This document shows, piece after piece, positions 16,793 to 25,797 of a DNA stretch of 64,000 nt (within the stretch, counting starts at the first letter, position 1; every line of letters starts with the position of its first letter). This DNA is from JADGOV01 sp963814355. Its GTDB lineage: Bacteria > Actinomycetota > Actinomycetes > JADGOV01. The translations under genes and the position numbers were made by a program. The notes under the pieces are model-generated. The model made no database searches. It was not told where the DNA came from and saw only the letters and a program-made list of their open reading frames with translations. The DNA lies in the NCBI GenBank assembly GCA_963814355.1, contig CAWFCZ010000016.1, forward strand, positions 248,001 through 312,000, in the 5' to 3' direction.

Positions 16793-17536
16793 ACCGGCTC
16801 CTGGTCTGCCTTCCGCGCCCTGGTGCGCGCCGAGCGCCTGCTGCTGTTGCGTGAGCCCGCGGTGCTGCTGTGGGGGGTCGCCTTTCCGGTGCTGCTGCTG
16901 ACCATCATGGGGATTGCCTCGAGCGGCCCGGACGCCGACCTCAGCGGGCTGGCACTGGTGGCGGTCTACCAGCCCGTGGTGATCGCGATGGTGCTCGCCA
17001 CGCTCGGCGGGAGCACCCTGCCGGCCGTCCTCACCACCTACCGGGAAACCCGCGTCCTGCGTCGGCTGGCCACCACGCCGGTGCGGCCATCCGCGGTGCT
17101 GGCGGCGCAACTGCTGGTCAACCTCGGGGTATGCCTGGTGGCCACCGTCCTGATCCTCGCCGTCGGCCGGGCCGCCTTCGGCGTCGCCCTGCCCCGGCAG
17201 CCGGTCGGCTTCGCGCTGGTGCTGCTGCTGGCCGCGTCGGCGCTGCTCGCACTCGGCCTGGTGGTGGCCGCGCTGGCGCCGAGCGGCCGGGCCGCCGCCG
17301 GCATCGGTTCGCTCCTGTTCTTTCCGATGATGTTCTTCGCCGGGCTCTGGATACCCCGCCCCCTGATGCCCTCCGCGCTGCGGTCCGTCGGTGACTTCAC
17401 GCCGCTGGGCGCCGCGGTGTCCGCGCTGGGCGACACTAGTGCCGGGCGGTGGCCCACGCTGTCCTCGATCGTCGTGCTCGCCGCCTTCCTGGTCGCCTTC
17501 ACAACGCTCGCCGCCCGGTACTTCCGGTGGGAATGA
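16733..17536 (+). CDS. ABC-2 type transporter permease
   Basis: This 267-residue membrane protein has six hydrophobic helices and an ABC-2 type fold, with a conserved ATTPVRPSAVLAAQL cytoplasmic loop and a LFFPMMFFAGLWIPRPLMP segment in the last third. It forms the export channel with the preceding ATPase. The N-terminus is unusual: residues 1-20 are repeated MPVR units from a 12-bp tandem repeat, so the true start could be any of five ATGs; AAAGGAAC before 16733 favours the first. The histidine kinase gene follows after 27 bases. Confidence 0.9.
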   Translation: MSVRMPVRMPVRMPVRMPVPTGSWSAFRALVRAERLLLLREPAVLLWGVAFPVLLLTIMGIASSGPDADLSGLALVAVYQPVVIAMVLATLGGSTLPAVLTTYRETRVLRRLATTPVRPSAVLAAQLLVNLGVCLVATVLILAVGRAAFGVALPRQPVGFALVLLLAASALLALGLVVAALAPSGRAAAGIGSLLFFPMMFFAGLWIPRPLMPSALRSVGDFTPLGAAVSALGDTSAGRWPTLSSIVVLAAFLVAFTTLAARYFRWE

Positions 17537-17563
17537 ACGGGTGGGAATGAGGAGGCGGAGGAC

Positions 17564-18829
17564 GTGACCGCGGCCGAACCGCCCCGCCACGCCCGGCTCG
17601 ACGCCTGGGAGCGCCGGGAGCCGATGGTCTTCGCCCTGCTCCCTTACGTCATGCTGGCCGCCTCGACGGTGCTGAACCTGCTCGTCGGCGGCCGGTCCGC
17701 CGCGGCGCTCGGTACCGACGTGGCGCTGGCCGCGGTCACCGCGGGCTGGATGCTCGCCGGCTTCACCCTTCGACCCGCGCGGCACGCCGACACCGAGTGG
17801 CGGAGCGCCTTTGTCGCCGTGCTCGTCGCGCTGATGGCGGCGCTGGTGCTGCGCTCGCCGGTGTACGGCTTCTTCAGCTTCACCGGCTACTTCTATGCCT
17901 ATCGGCTGCCGATCGGCCGCCGGGCCGTTGCGGTCGCCGCCGTGGCGGTGGTGAGCGCGACATCGCAGGCCGGCGGGCTGCCATCCGCCCAGGCCTCCTC
18001 GATCGTCACCTTCGCCCTGATTGTCCTGGTCAACGTCGGGTTGGCCGGTGGCATCGGGTGGTTCGCCTGGGTCGGGCGCGAACAGGACGCTCGCCGGCGG
18101 CGCGCCACCGAGCAGCTGCGGGCCACGAACAGTCGGCTGGAGTCCTCGCTGGCCGAGGTGGCTGCGCTGCAGGCCCAGCTTGTCGCCTCCGCTCGGGAAG
18201 CCGGGATCCGCGACGAGCGGCAGCGGATGGCGGGGGAGATCCACGACACCCTGGCCCAGTCCCTCGCCGGCATCCTCACCTCCCTGGAGGCCGCCGAGTG
18301 CGCCCGGGACCGCGACCGCCAGCGGCACCTCGACGCGGCCAAGGAGCTGGCCAGGGAAGGCCTGACCGAGGCGCGCCGGTCGGTGCAGGCGCTCACCCCG
18401 CCGGAGCTCGCGGAGGCCCGGCTACCCGACGCCGTGGCCACGGTGGCGGACCGTTGGTCGAAGCTGCACGGCGTGCCAGCTGCCGTACGAACAACCGGCG
18501 AGCCGCGGGCGCTGAGCCCGGAGCTTGAGGTCGCGTTGCTGCGCACCGCCCAAGAGGCGCTCGCCAACGTCGCCAAGCACGCCCGGGCGACCCGCGTCGG
18601 GCTCACCCTGTCCTACATGGCGGACGTGGTGGCCCTCGACGTCCGCGACGACGGCGTCGGCTTCACCCCGAGCCGTCCGGACCCGGCGCACGACGGGGGC
18701 TTCGGGCTGCCCGTCATGCGGCAGCGGATCGGCACGCTTGCCGGTGAGGTGGCCGTGGAGTCGACGCCCGGCGGCGGTACGGCGGTCTGCGCGCGGGTAC
18801 CGACCGTGCCCGCCCGGGGCGCGCCATGA
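17564..18829 (+). CDS. NarL-system sensor histidine kinase
   Basis: This 421-residue sensor has five to six N-terminal membrane helices (~20-170), a short coiled coil (~178-210), a HisKA_3 dimerisation domain with phospho-accepting His227 in EIHDTLAQSLAGI, and a HATPase domain (AQEALANVAKHA, DDGVGF, GGGTAV). It starts at GTG 17564, which follows AGGAGGCGGAGG. The intramembrane sensing domain and the adjacent ABC exporter suggest detection of a membrane stress or lipid-soluble compound. It overlaps the response-regulator start by four bases. Confidence 0.92.
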   Translation: MTAAEPPRHARLDAWERREPMVFALLPYVMLAASTVLNLLVGGRSAAALGTDVALAAVTAGWMLAGFTLRPARHADTEWRSAFVAVLVALMAALVLRSPVYGFFSFTGYFYAYRLPIGRRAVAVAAVAVVSATSQAGGLPSAQASSIVTFALIVLVNVGLAGGIGWFAWVGREQDARRRRATEQLRATNSRLESSLAEVAALQAQLVASAREAGIRDERQRMAGEIHDTLAQSLAGILTSLEAAECARDRDRQRHLDAAKELAREGLTEARRSVQALTPPELAEARLPDAVATVADRWSKLHGVPAAVRTTGEPRALSPELEVALLRTAQEALANVAKHARATRVGLTLSYMADVVALDVRDDGVGFTPSRPDPAHDGGFGLPVMRQRIGTLAGEVAVESTPGGGTAVCARVPTVPARGAP

Positions 18830-19476
18830 CGTGTCCCGCCCGTCCGGTCCGGCTGCTCATCGTCGATGACCACCCGGTGGTCCGGGACGGGTTGTCCGGC
18901 ATCTTCGGCGGCGACCCGGGCATCGATGTCGTCGGCACCGCGGCGCACGGCCGGGAAGCCCTCGCCCTGGCCGACCGGACCGACCCCGACGTCGTGCTGC
19001 TCGACCTGCGGATGCCGGTGCTCGACGGCGTCGGGACAATCCGGGAACTGGCAGCCCGCGGGAGCCGGGCACGGGCCTTGGTGCTCACCACCTACGACAC
19101 CGACCGCGACGTGTTATCCGCCATCGCGGCGGGCGCCACCGGGTACCTGCTCAAAGACGCACCGCCCGCGGAGCTGCTCCGCGCCGTCCACGCGGCCGCC
19201 CGGGGCGAAGCGGTACTCGCGCCGTCGGTGGCCACCCGGCTGGTCGACCAGGTACGGGCGCCGGCCCCGGAGTCGCTCAGCGCCCGCGAGCTTGAGGTGC
19301 TGGCGCTGGTCGCCCAGGGGACCACCAACCGGGACGCCGCGGCCCGGCTGTTCATCAGCGAGGCCACCGTCAAGACCCACCTGCTGCACATCTACGCCAA
19401 GCTCGGCGTCGGCGACCGGGCGGCCGCGGTCGCGGCAGGCTACGACCGCGGGCTGCTCACACCTCGCCGCGAGTAG
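18826..19476 (+). CDS. NarL/LuxR-type response regulator
   Basis: This 216-residue regulator has a receiver domain at ~8-125 with phosphorylatable Asp60 (VVLLDLRMP), acidic pocket DD14-15 and the LLKD Lys. A C-terminal LuxR/GerE helix-turn-helix at ~152-210 reads LSARELEVLALVAQGTTNRDAAARLFISEATVKTH. ATG 18826 overlaps the kinase stop. It probably activates the upstream transporter genes, closing a four-gene autoregulated unit. Confidence 0.93.
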   Translation: MTCPARPVRLLIVDDHPVVRDGLSGIFGGDPGIDVVGTAAHGREALALADRTDPDVVLLDLRMPVLDGVGTIRELAARGSRARALVLTTYDTDRDVLSAIAAGATGYLLKDAPPAELLRAVHAAARGEAVLAPSVATRLVDQVRAPAPESLSARELEVLALVAQGTTNRDAAARLFISEATVKTHLLHIYAKLGVGDRAAAVAAGYDRGLLTPRRE

Positions 19477-19506
19477 CGCAGCTTGCGAGTCGTCGGCGTC
19501 CGCGCA

Positions 19507-19896
19507 TCAGCGCGCGGCCCAGGTCACGGCGGGTGGACGCACCGCGGCACACAACGGCAAGCCGTCCGGCATGGCGAGATCCACCCGGCCCCGGAGGCCG
19601 CGCTCTTCGACGAGGAGGTCTTCCGGTACGGCGTCGAGCATCAGCTTGGCCCGCCGGAACATGCCGCCCGGCGCTCGCAGCCACGACAGGTAGAAGAACC
19701 GCGCGCCGGGCCGGCCGTGCACGTACGGACCCCGCAGGTCCCCACCCGGAATGAGGCGCGCCTCCAGGCGCCAACGCACCTCGCCGCCCTCGGCCGGGTG
19801 CTCGTCGACGACCTCCGTGCCACGCTGGACGCCGACCGTCACGCCGGGCAGCACCGGACAGTTCCACCCGACGAGCTCGATCCGCACGCGAGCCAT
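19507..19896 (-). CDS. DUF5990-like protein
   Basis: This 129-residue soluble protein resembles the small actinobacterial DUF5990 family. It begins with a beta strand (ARVRIELVGWNCP), contains GVQRG, and has the characteristic DLRGPYVHGRPGARFFYLSWLR core. Function is unknown. ATG 19896 was chosen because it starts the first conserved strand; a start 11 codons upstream is possible. It is convergent with the response regulator gene. Confidence 0.65.
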   Translation of the reverse strand: MARVRIELVGWNCPVLPGVTVGVQRGTEVVDEHPAEGGEVRWRLEARLIPGGDLRGPYVHGRPGARFFYLSWLRAPGGMFRRAKLMLDAVPEDLLVEERGLRGRVDLAMPDGLPLCAAVRPPAVTWAAR

Positions 19897-20124
19897 GGTG
19901 CCACCGGCAGGCGCCCAACGAGCGAGCACGCCGCCCGGGTCAAGCGAGGTGCCGGGCCGAGGGCTTTCGTGAGCGCGCGGCCCGCGTGCGTGAAACCTGG
20001 CGACCCGACCGGCTGGATATACAGCCCCGGCGCTGTCCAGAGGTTGGCTGCTGTCGGTGCGTCGGTCGTGTCATGGCACGCCGGCCCTTGCGTTTGCGCC
20101 CGCAGGCGGATCAACTACCGGGCA

Positions 20125-20151
20125 CCTCCTGCTAGCATTGCTGGCAGGAGG
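20125..20151 (+). promoter_or_regulatory. Operator-like palindrome of the FitAB-type module
   Basis: CCTCCTGC (20125-20132) and GCAGGAGG (20144-20151) form a perfect 8-bp inverted repeat with an 11-base spacer; the spacer begins with TAGCAT, a possible -10. The right arm contains the GGAGG ribosome binding site of the antitoxin gene, nine bases before its ATG. A FitA-like dimer bound here would block both transcription and the start region. Confidence 0.6.
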
Positions 20152-20160
20152 CGGTATGTC

Positions 20161-20415
20161 ATGGCTGCGATCAGCGTGCGAGACCTGGACGAGGATGTTG
20201 CCGGTCGCCTGAAGGTGAGGGCGGCGCGCCACGGACGGTCGATGGAGGCCGAGGTTCGGGCGATTCTCACCGACGCCGTCACCGCCGGAGACGAAGAGCG
20301 TCTAAACCTCGCCCAGGCCATCCGGGAGCGCTTCGCGTCCATCGGCGGCGGCGAGCTAGCCATTCCACCTCGGCGAGACATGCCACGCGCGGCTGATCTG
20401 CCCACTCCGCCGTGA
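20161..20415 (+). CDS. FitA/VapB-type antitoxin
   Basis: This 84-residue antitoxin has an N-terminal ribbon-helix-helix (ISVRDLDEDVAGRLKVRAARHGRSMEAE, close to FitA proteins) and a C-terminal tail (RRDMPRAADLP) that would thread into the toxin. It represses its own promoter, where a clear palindrome lies. Its stop overlaps the toxin GTG by three bases. Confidence 0.92.
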   Translation: MAAISVRDLDEDVAGRLKVRAARHGRSMEAEVRAILTDAVTAGDEERLNLAQAIRERFASIGGGELAIPPRRDMPRAADLPTPP

Positions 20416-20915
20416 TCGTCCTCGATACGAACGTCATTTCGGAGATGATGCGCGACAAACCGGACCCGACAGTTCTCTCCTGGATTGCCACCGTCGGGCC
20501 ACTCCACACGACGGCCATCACGCTCGCCGAGGTCGAGTACGGTATCGCCCGGCTGCCCGCGGGCCGTCGAAAGGATCAGTTCACAGCCACGGCGACCGGC
20601 GTGTTCGCCGATTTCCAGGACGCGATCTTGCCCTTCGACCTCCGGGCCGCGCACCGCTACGCGGAGATCGTCGTCGGCCGTGAAGCAAGAGGGCTGCCCA
20701 TCGCCACGGCCGACGCGCAGATCGCTGCGGTCTGCGCCGCTCGGAAAGCCACCTTGGCAACCCGCAACACCGGCGACTTCGAATCAACCGGCATTCACCT
20801 GGTCAATCCGTGGCAAGCGTCTGTCAGCCCGGTCCAGCAGCTCAAGCCGCTCAATAAGGCGTCCGGCTCCGCGGCTGCCACGGCGGCAGCGTCCGCGATT
20901 CCCCGCCGGCGGTAG
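20412..20915 (+). CDS. FitB/VapC-type PIN-domain toxin with extended C-terminus
   Basis: This 167-residue PIN-domain ribonuclease has all acidic active-site residues: Asp5 (VLDTNVISE), the Glu in TLAEVEYG, Asp in ATADAQIAA and Asp in NTGDFES. The fold ends near residue 140 (HLVNPW). The remaining ~27 residues (Ala/Ser/Arg-rich) run into DNA unlike the rest and probably reflect loss of the original stop. GTG start at 20412 is coupled to the antitoxin. Confidence 0.9.
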   Translation: MIVLDTNVISEMMRDKPDPTVLSWIATVGPLHTTAITLAEVEYGIARLPAGRRKDQFTATATGVFADFQDAILPFDLRAAHRYAEIVVGREARGLPIATADAQIAAVCAARKATLATRNTGDFESTGIHLVNPWQASVSPVQQLKPLNKASGSAAATAAASAIPRRR

Positions 20916-21228
20916 TCCTCGGCGATCGGCCCAGGCGGCGCGGATCGACGATGGCGGCTGACCCGCGGCCGATCAGGCGGGCGGCGGCCGCCCCGAAACG
21001 CTCACCCAGGCCGTCAAGAAGCGCCGGGGTACGGCCGATAAGGCTCGGGTGCCGCTCGATTCCGCCTCCGCCGTGGACCCGCTCCGACTGCGCTCCGGGG
21101 GGCGAGTGGTGGGTCGGTCGTTTCGGGGCCACCCTCCAGCGGTACCCTCGAAGCTTGACCGAGCCACTTCGCACCCAGCCAGCCGCGCCGCCGACGGCGC
21201 ACGGCTCGCACCGCCCGGGACGCCCGGC
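20916..21228. other. Gene-poor 313-base stretch with a possible minus-strand gene remnant
   Basis: No complete gene is seen. On the minus strand, ~20925-21075 encodes a protein-like stretch (ERHPSLIGRTPALLDGLGE, RLIGRGSAAIVDP) without a usable start, which may be the C-terminal remnant of a lost gene. The FitB-like gene reads into its end from the other side. Confidence 0.3.
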
Positions 21229-21918
21229 ATGACCCTGTCGCGGTCCGACGGCCGGAACGAGTTGCTCGCCATCCCCCTGCCGCCGCTGGCTCCGGCGCTG
21301 CGCAACGCCGGGCGACTCCTGACCGAAGCCACCCTGGTGCCCTCCGCGCTGTTCGCCCTGCTGTTGCACGTCAACGGGCTGGCCACCGCGCTGCTGGCCG
21401 CCGTCGGCTGGTGCTGGCTGGTGGTTCTGATCCGGTGGCGCGGCCGGCAGCGGCTGCCCGGACTGCTGCTGATGTCCGCCTGCCTGTTCACCGCCCGTAG
21501 CTGCGTGGCGCTGGCGACCTCGAGCGCGTTCCTCTACCTGCTGCAGCCGGCGATCGGGTCGCTGATGATGGCCGGACTCTTCCTGGGTACCTCGGTGCTC
21601 GGCCGGCCGGTCACCGTGCGGCTGGCGCAGGACTTCGTGCACGTGCCCAGCCATCTGCTACTCCGGCCCAGGGTGCGTCGGATGTTCCGCGACGTCGGGG
21701 TGCTCTTCGGCCTGTCCCGGCTGCTCGACGCGGTTCTGTCGATCAGCCTGCTGCAGCACGGGATCAGCGCCGGGATCGCCGGGCGCGCGCTGGTCAGCCC
21801 GGCGCTGGTCGCGATCACCATCGCGCTGTGCTTCTTCTGGGGTCGTCGCGCGCTGCACTTGGATGGCATCCGGCTGTGTTCGGCCCGCGGTTCGACTCAG
21901 ACCGCCCCGGCGCACTAA
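21229..21918 (+). CDS. VC0807-like integral membrane protein
   Basis: This 229-residue protein has about five to six hydrophobic helices. The segment AIGSLMMAGLFLGTSVLGRPVTVRLAQDFVHVP is characteristic of the VC0807/intracellular-septation-like membrane family, whose function is not established. ATG 21229 gives a short hydrophilic N-terminus before the first helix; earlier codons look non-coding. It is convergent with the last gene (SDR) of the hopanoid operon, with a 4-base overlap. Confidence 0.65.
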   Translation: MTLSRSDGRNELLAIPLPPLAPALRNAGRLLTEATLVPSALFALLLHVNGLATALLAAVGWCWLVVLIRWRGRQRLPGLLLMSACLFTARSCVALATSSAFLYLLQPAIGSLMMAGLFLGTSVLGRPVTVRLAQDFVHVPSHLLLRPRVRRMFRDVGVLFGLSRLLDAVLSISLLQHGISAGIAGRALVSPALVAITIALCFFWGRRALHLDGIRLCSARGSTQTAPAH

Positions 21919-22682
21919 CAGTCCGGGCTCTCGTCCATCGCCCGGGCGGCCAGCCGGCGGTAGAGCGACGGCGCCGCCCCGGAAAGCCGTACCGGTAGCT
22001 CCAGCCAGCGGGGCACGAACACCTCGGGCCGCCCGGCCACGACGGCCCGGACCAGCGCGGCGCCAACCACCTCCGGCGCCTCCGGACGTGGCCAGCTGCG
22101 CTGGTAGGCGGCGCCACGGCGACGGAAGAACGCAGTGTCGACCGCTCCCGGTACCACTTCGATCACCTGCACGCCCGAGCGACCAACCTCGTACCGCAGC
22201 GCCTCGGCGTAGCCGTGCAGGCCCGCCTTGGCGGCCGTGTACACCACCTCGCCGGGGACGCCCACCCGTCCGGCGATCGAGCCGACCAGCACGATGGAAC
22301 CGCGGCCGGCGTCGAGCATCGACGGCAGCAGGGCACGGACCAGCCGCAGCGGGGCGAGCAGGTCGAGCGCCAGCAGCCGCTCGGCCTCCTCCGGCGGCAT
22401 CGCGGCCAGCTCGCCGTACCAGCCGCGACCGGCGCAATGCACGAGGAGGTCGACCGGGCCGGCGGCCGCCACCAGGGCGGCCGGCTGCTCCGGCGCGGTG
22501 AGGTCGGCGGGTGCAGCTACTGCGCCGACGCGCGCGGCGAGGCGCTCCAGAGCGGCGGGGTCCCGGCCGGTGATCACCACGGTCGCGCCGGCGGCCGCGA
22601 GCGCGGTCGCCGCGGCCGCGCCGACGCCGCCGGAGGCGCCGGTGACCAGGGCCTGGCGACCGGCCAACGGGCGAGCCGTCAC
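21915..22682 (-). CDS. Short-chain dehydrogenase/reductase, last gene of the hopanoid-lipid operon
   Basis: This 255-residue classical SDR has a TGASGGVG nucleotide motif at 14-21 and catalytic Ser135, Tyr148 and Lys152 (VVYTAAK). The extended C-terminal part (RPEVFVPRWLELPVRLSGAAPSLYRRLAARAM) resembles lipid-acting SDRs. It would oxidise or reduce an alcohol or ketone, possibly on a lipid head group made by the operon; this is inference from context. GTG 22682 overlaps the glycosyltransferase stop by four bases. Confidence 0.85.
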   Translation of the reverse strand: MTARPLAGRQALVTGASGGVGAAAATALAAAGATVVITGRDPAALERLAARVGAVAAPADLTAPEQPAALVAAAGPVDLLVHCAGRGWYGELAAMPPEEAERLLALDLLAPLRLVRALLPSMLDAGRGSIVLVGSIAGRVGVPGEVVYTAAKAGLHGYAEALRYEVGRSGVQVIEVVPGAVDTAFFRRRGAAYQRSWPRPEAPEVVGAALVRAVVAGRPEVFVPRWLELPVRLSGAAPSLYRRLAARAMDESPDC

Positions 22683-23803
22683 GGCAGCGCCCCGGACAGC
22701 AGCCCGGCGAGCCCGGCCGCACCGGCCTCCCACGTCCAGTGCTCCCGTACCCAGCGCAGGCCGCGAGCGCCGATCGCCCGAGCCCGCTCCCGGTCGGCGA
22801 GCAGCCAGATCAACGCGGCGGCCACCGGTGCCGGATGCCGGGCGTCGACCAGCAACCCGGTTTCGGCGTCGAGCAGCGAGTCCGCGCTGCCCCCCGAATC
22901 GCCGACCACGACCGGAAGGCCCATCGCGGACGCCTCCAGCGTCGCCAGCCCGAGTCCCTCGGTCTGCAACCCGCGCCGGTCGTCCCGGCACGGCGCGACG
23001 AAGACGTCGGCCGCGGCCAGGCAGCCGACCAGCTCCGGTGTGGGCAACCCGCCGGTGAACACCACGCTGCCGGTCACCCCCCGGGCGCGCGCCAGCCGCT
23101 CCAGCGGCCGGCGGTACGGCCCGACCCCGACGATCAGCAGTCTCGCGTCGGGCACCGCCGCCAGCACCCGCGGCCAGGCCGCGATCAGCACGTCCTGGCC
23201 CTTGCGGCGAACCAGCCGGGACACGCTGATCGCGAGCGGCCGCTCACCCAGGCCGTACCTCAGCCGGCTGGGCGCCCCGTCGCAGCCTGCGTGGAAGACC
23301 TCGGTGTCCACCCCCCCGGCGAGCCGGTACAGCCGATCCGGGTGCTCGACGACGCCGCCCAGCGCGCACCGGCCGCGCGGGCCCAGGTAGGTGAGCACAT
23401 CGAGCGAGCCGGCCATCGCGCGGACCGCACCCCGGGTCGGGGCCGACCGCAACCAGCCGAGCTCCTGACCGTGGGTCGAGCCCACCACCCGCCGTACCCC
23501 GGCCGCTCGAATCCCGGGCGCCAGCAGGCCGATCGGAGCGACGGAAGGGATCCAGGCAACCTCGGCCCGGTGGTGGCGCACCACGCGTGCCAGATCCCGG
23601 GTGAGCAGGTACCCACCGCGGCGAACCACCGGAAAATCCAGCGCGGCGTCCGACGCCGCCGCCCCGGGGCAGGCCGGCGCGATGACGACCAGGCGCTGCG
23701 GCGGCAACCGGTGGAGCAACTCGGCCGCAAACGTCTGGACGCCACCGCGCCGGGGCGGGAAGTGGCCGGTGACCACCACCGTGGACGGAACGTCGAAGGT
23801 CAC
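22679..23803 (-). CDS. GT4-family glycosyltransferase
   Basis: This 374-residue GT-B enzyme has an N-terminal acceptor domain opening with VVVTGHFPPRRGGVQTFAAELL and a C-terminal donor domain with ISVSRLVRRKGQD and the ExxGLATLEASAMGLPVV nucleotide-sugar motif. It resembles PimB/mannosyltransferase-like enzymes. Its position between a lipid acyltransferase fusion and an SDR suggests it glycosylates a lipid, perhaps a hopanoid or diacylglycerol; the acceptor is not known. GTG start overlaps the preceding gene's stop. Confidence 0.88.
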   Translation of the reverse strand: MTFDVPSTVVVTGHFPPRRGGVQTFAAELLHRLPPQRLVVIAPACPGAAASDAALDFPVVRRGGYLLTRDLARVVRHHRAEVAWIPSVAPIGLLAPGIRAAGVRRVVGSTHGQELGWLRSAPTRGAVRAMAGSLDVLTYLGPRGRCALGGVVEHPDRLYRLAGGVDTEVFHAGCDGAPSRLRYGLGERPLAISVSRLVRRKGQDVLIAAWPRVLAAVPDARLLIVGVGPYRRPLERLARARGVTGSVVFTGGLPTPELVGCLAAADVFVAPCRDDRRGLQTEGLGLATLEASAMGLPVVVGDSGGSADSLLDAETGLLVDARHPAPVAAALIWLLADRERARAIGARGLRWVREHWTWEAGAAGLAGLLSGALP

Positions 23804-25797
23804 GACACCGGCTCACGGTCCGGTTCGGCCGCCAGCCTGGCGACCGCGGCGACCGTGGCGGCGACCATGGCCTCGGCATCCAGCACGTCGGGGTCGGTGG
23901 TCGCCGCCAGCGCGAGATCGGCGCCCCAGGCCATCGCGCCGAGGCTGACCGGCACGCCCGGCGCCAGCGGCAGCACCGGATGCGCCACCGGCACCGCCCG
24001 CCCGTCGATCCGCAGGGCACCGCCGGCGCCGGGGAAGACCGAGACGATCGCGTTGAAGTACCGCCAGCCGTACACGTGGCGGGCGAAACGCGCGGCGGCG
24101 CGGCCGGGCAGCCACCCCACCATCCGCAGCACGGCGGCGCCGGCGCGCACCTCGCCACTGCGGTGTCCGGAGGTCCGCTCCCGGGCCACCGCGGCGACCA
24201 GCGTGTCCAGGGGCTGTCCGAGCGGGACGTCGACGAGGGTCGCGCCGACCTCCCGCCGGTGGGCGGCGTCGCGGCGGGCGGCCGGGACCGCGACCCTCAG
24301 CCGGCCGCCGGAGACCGCCGGTGCGATGGCGGCGACCGCGGCGGCGACCACGACGTCGGTCACCGCGACCCGCTGCCGGCGGGCCGCGAGGCGCAACTGG
24401 GCCATGGGTACCGTCCCCCGGGCGTAACCGGCACCCGGCGCGCCGCGCCGGCGGTGGTACGGGCGGCGCGGGGCCCGGCCGGCGGTGGCCAGCCGCACCA
24501 GCCCGGCGACGATGTCGCCACCGGCCCGCAGCCGGGCGCGGGTCGATCGTCTCGGCGGTCGAGTCGGGTGCTCCCGCACCGGTGCCGGGCGCTGGCCGCG
24601 CAGCGCCTCGGCGATCACCGCTACCGCGGCCGGACCGTCGGCGAGCGCGTGGTGCAGGACGAAGGCGAGCGCGACGCCGCGGCCTTGCGGCTCCCGCAGG
24701 AGCACCAGCCGCCACGGTGGCCGCTCCAGGGGGAGCGGCTCGCGCAGCAGGGCAGCTACCGCGTCGTCGACGGCGGCAGCTGACGCGGCCGGCAGTCGGG
24801 CCTCGGTCACGTGTGCGCGGAGGTCCACCTCGGGCCCGCTCCGGTACGCCACCCGGTACCGGTACCAGCGGAACCGGCGGCGCAGCAGCGGCAGCGCCGG
24901 CAGCACTGCCGCCACCGACGCCCGAAGACCGTCCACGTCCAGGTCGCGTCCGGCCGGTGCCAGCGCCACCCCGCCGATCGTCTGCGGCACGCCGGTGTCC
25001 TCCACGTGCAGGAAGAACGCATCGTTCGGCGCCACCTGGGTCCACCGGTCGAACGGCGCTCGCAGCCGGGCCGGCGGCGTGCAGGCCACGGCCAGCGCGG
25101 CCCCGGCCAGGGCATCGAGCAGGTAGTGGTTGGCGGTGACGACGATGACGACGACGGTCACCGCGACGTGCAGCCCGGAGAGCACCGCGAGACGCCGACT
25201 CGCGGTGACCGCCGCGAGCACCACGAAGAACCACACCGCCCAGGCGACGTGCAGCGACGGCATGGCCCCGACCCGGTCGGCGAAGGCCGACACCAGGCCG
25301 GAGCCCCACGAGCCGGGCGGGCGGGCCCGCGCGACGCTGTCGACGAAGCCCGTACCCGGAAGCAGGCGCGGCGGTGCGGTAGGGAACAGCAGGAAACAGG
25401 CCACAGCCGCCAGGTTGAGCACGACGAAACTGGTACGGGCCGCCGGATAGACCTCCGGACGCCGCCACCATAGCCAGAAGAGCAGCGCGAAGGAGGTGAT
25501 CACGTACGTGACGGCGTACTCGTAGCTGGCCAGGGTGGCTAGCGTCGGGTGCGTCGCGAGCCACCGGTTCGCCGCCCCCTCCACGTCCAGGCCGAGGTGG
25601 TGCTCGAGGCCCAGCAACGCTCGCCCGTTGTGCCGGGCCAGCCCGATCCGGGCGTTGCCGAGGTGGCCGACCATGCCGTAGAGCCCGGCGAGCGCCACAC
25701 CCAGCAGCAGGTCGCGGCCGAGCGCCGGGCGGGTCCCGGCCGCGGTAGGGGCACCGTGCCCGGCCCCGGCCGGTGCCGCGCTGACCTGGCTCGTCAC
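23800..25797 (-). CDS. Bifunctional PAP2 phosphatase / WS-DGAT acyltransferase fusion
   Basis: This 665-residue two-domain protein joins two lipid enzymes. Residues ~25-245 are a membrane PAP2-type domain (about six helices; FPTAPPRLLPGTG, MPSLHVAW with His183, ANHYLLD with His224), close to the inositol-phosphorylceramide-synthase-like PAP2 group. Residues ~255-660 are a wax-ester-synthase/diacylglycerol-acyltransferase domain with catalytic HHALADG at 382-388 and the early PNDAFFLHVED element. A natural reading is dephosphorylation of phosphatidate followed by acylation of the alcohol, but other prenyl/hopanoid alcohols are possible acceptors. It overlaps the DMT gene upstream and the GT4 gene downstream by four bases each. 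Confidence 0.9.
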   Translation of the reverse strand: MTSQVSAAPAGAGHGAPTAAGTRPALGRDLLLGVALAGLYGMVGHLGNARIGLARHNGRALLGLEHHLGLDVEGAANRWLATHPTLATLASYEYAVTYVITSFALLFWLWWRRPEVYPAARTSFVVLNLAAVACFLLFPTAPPRLLPGTGFVDSVARARPPGSWGSGLVSAFADRVGAMPSLHVAWAVWFFVVLAAVTASRRLAVLSGLHVAVTVVVIVVTANHYLLDALAGAALAVACTPPARLRAPFDRWTQVAPNDAFFLHVEDTGVPQTIGGVALAPAGRDLDVDGLRASVAAVLPALPLLRRRFRWYRYRVAYRSGPEVDLRAHVTEARLPAASAAAVDDAVAALLREPLPLERPPWRLVLLREPQGRGVALAFVLHHALADGPAAVAVIAEALRGQRPAPVREHPTRPPRRSTRARLRAGGDIVAGLVRLATAGRAPRRPYHRRRGAPGAGYARGTVPMAQLRLAARRQRVAVTDVVVAAAVAAIAPAVSGGRLRVAVPAARRDAAHRREVGATLVDVPLGQPLDTLVAAVARERTSGHRSGEVRAGAAVLRMVGWLPGRAAARFARHVYGWRYFNAIVSVFPGAGGALRIDGRAVPVAHPVLPLAPGVPVSLGAMAWGADLALAATTDPDVLDAEAMVAATVAAVARLAAEPDREPVS

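Noticed and set aside
15320..18328. A 1002-codon open frame on the minus strand across the ABC transporter and kinase genes
   Set aside because: It is the mirror of real plus-strand genes with clear motifs; only its last ~115 codons look like protein (the VapC remnant). Long antisense frames are routine at this GC content.
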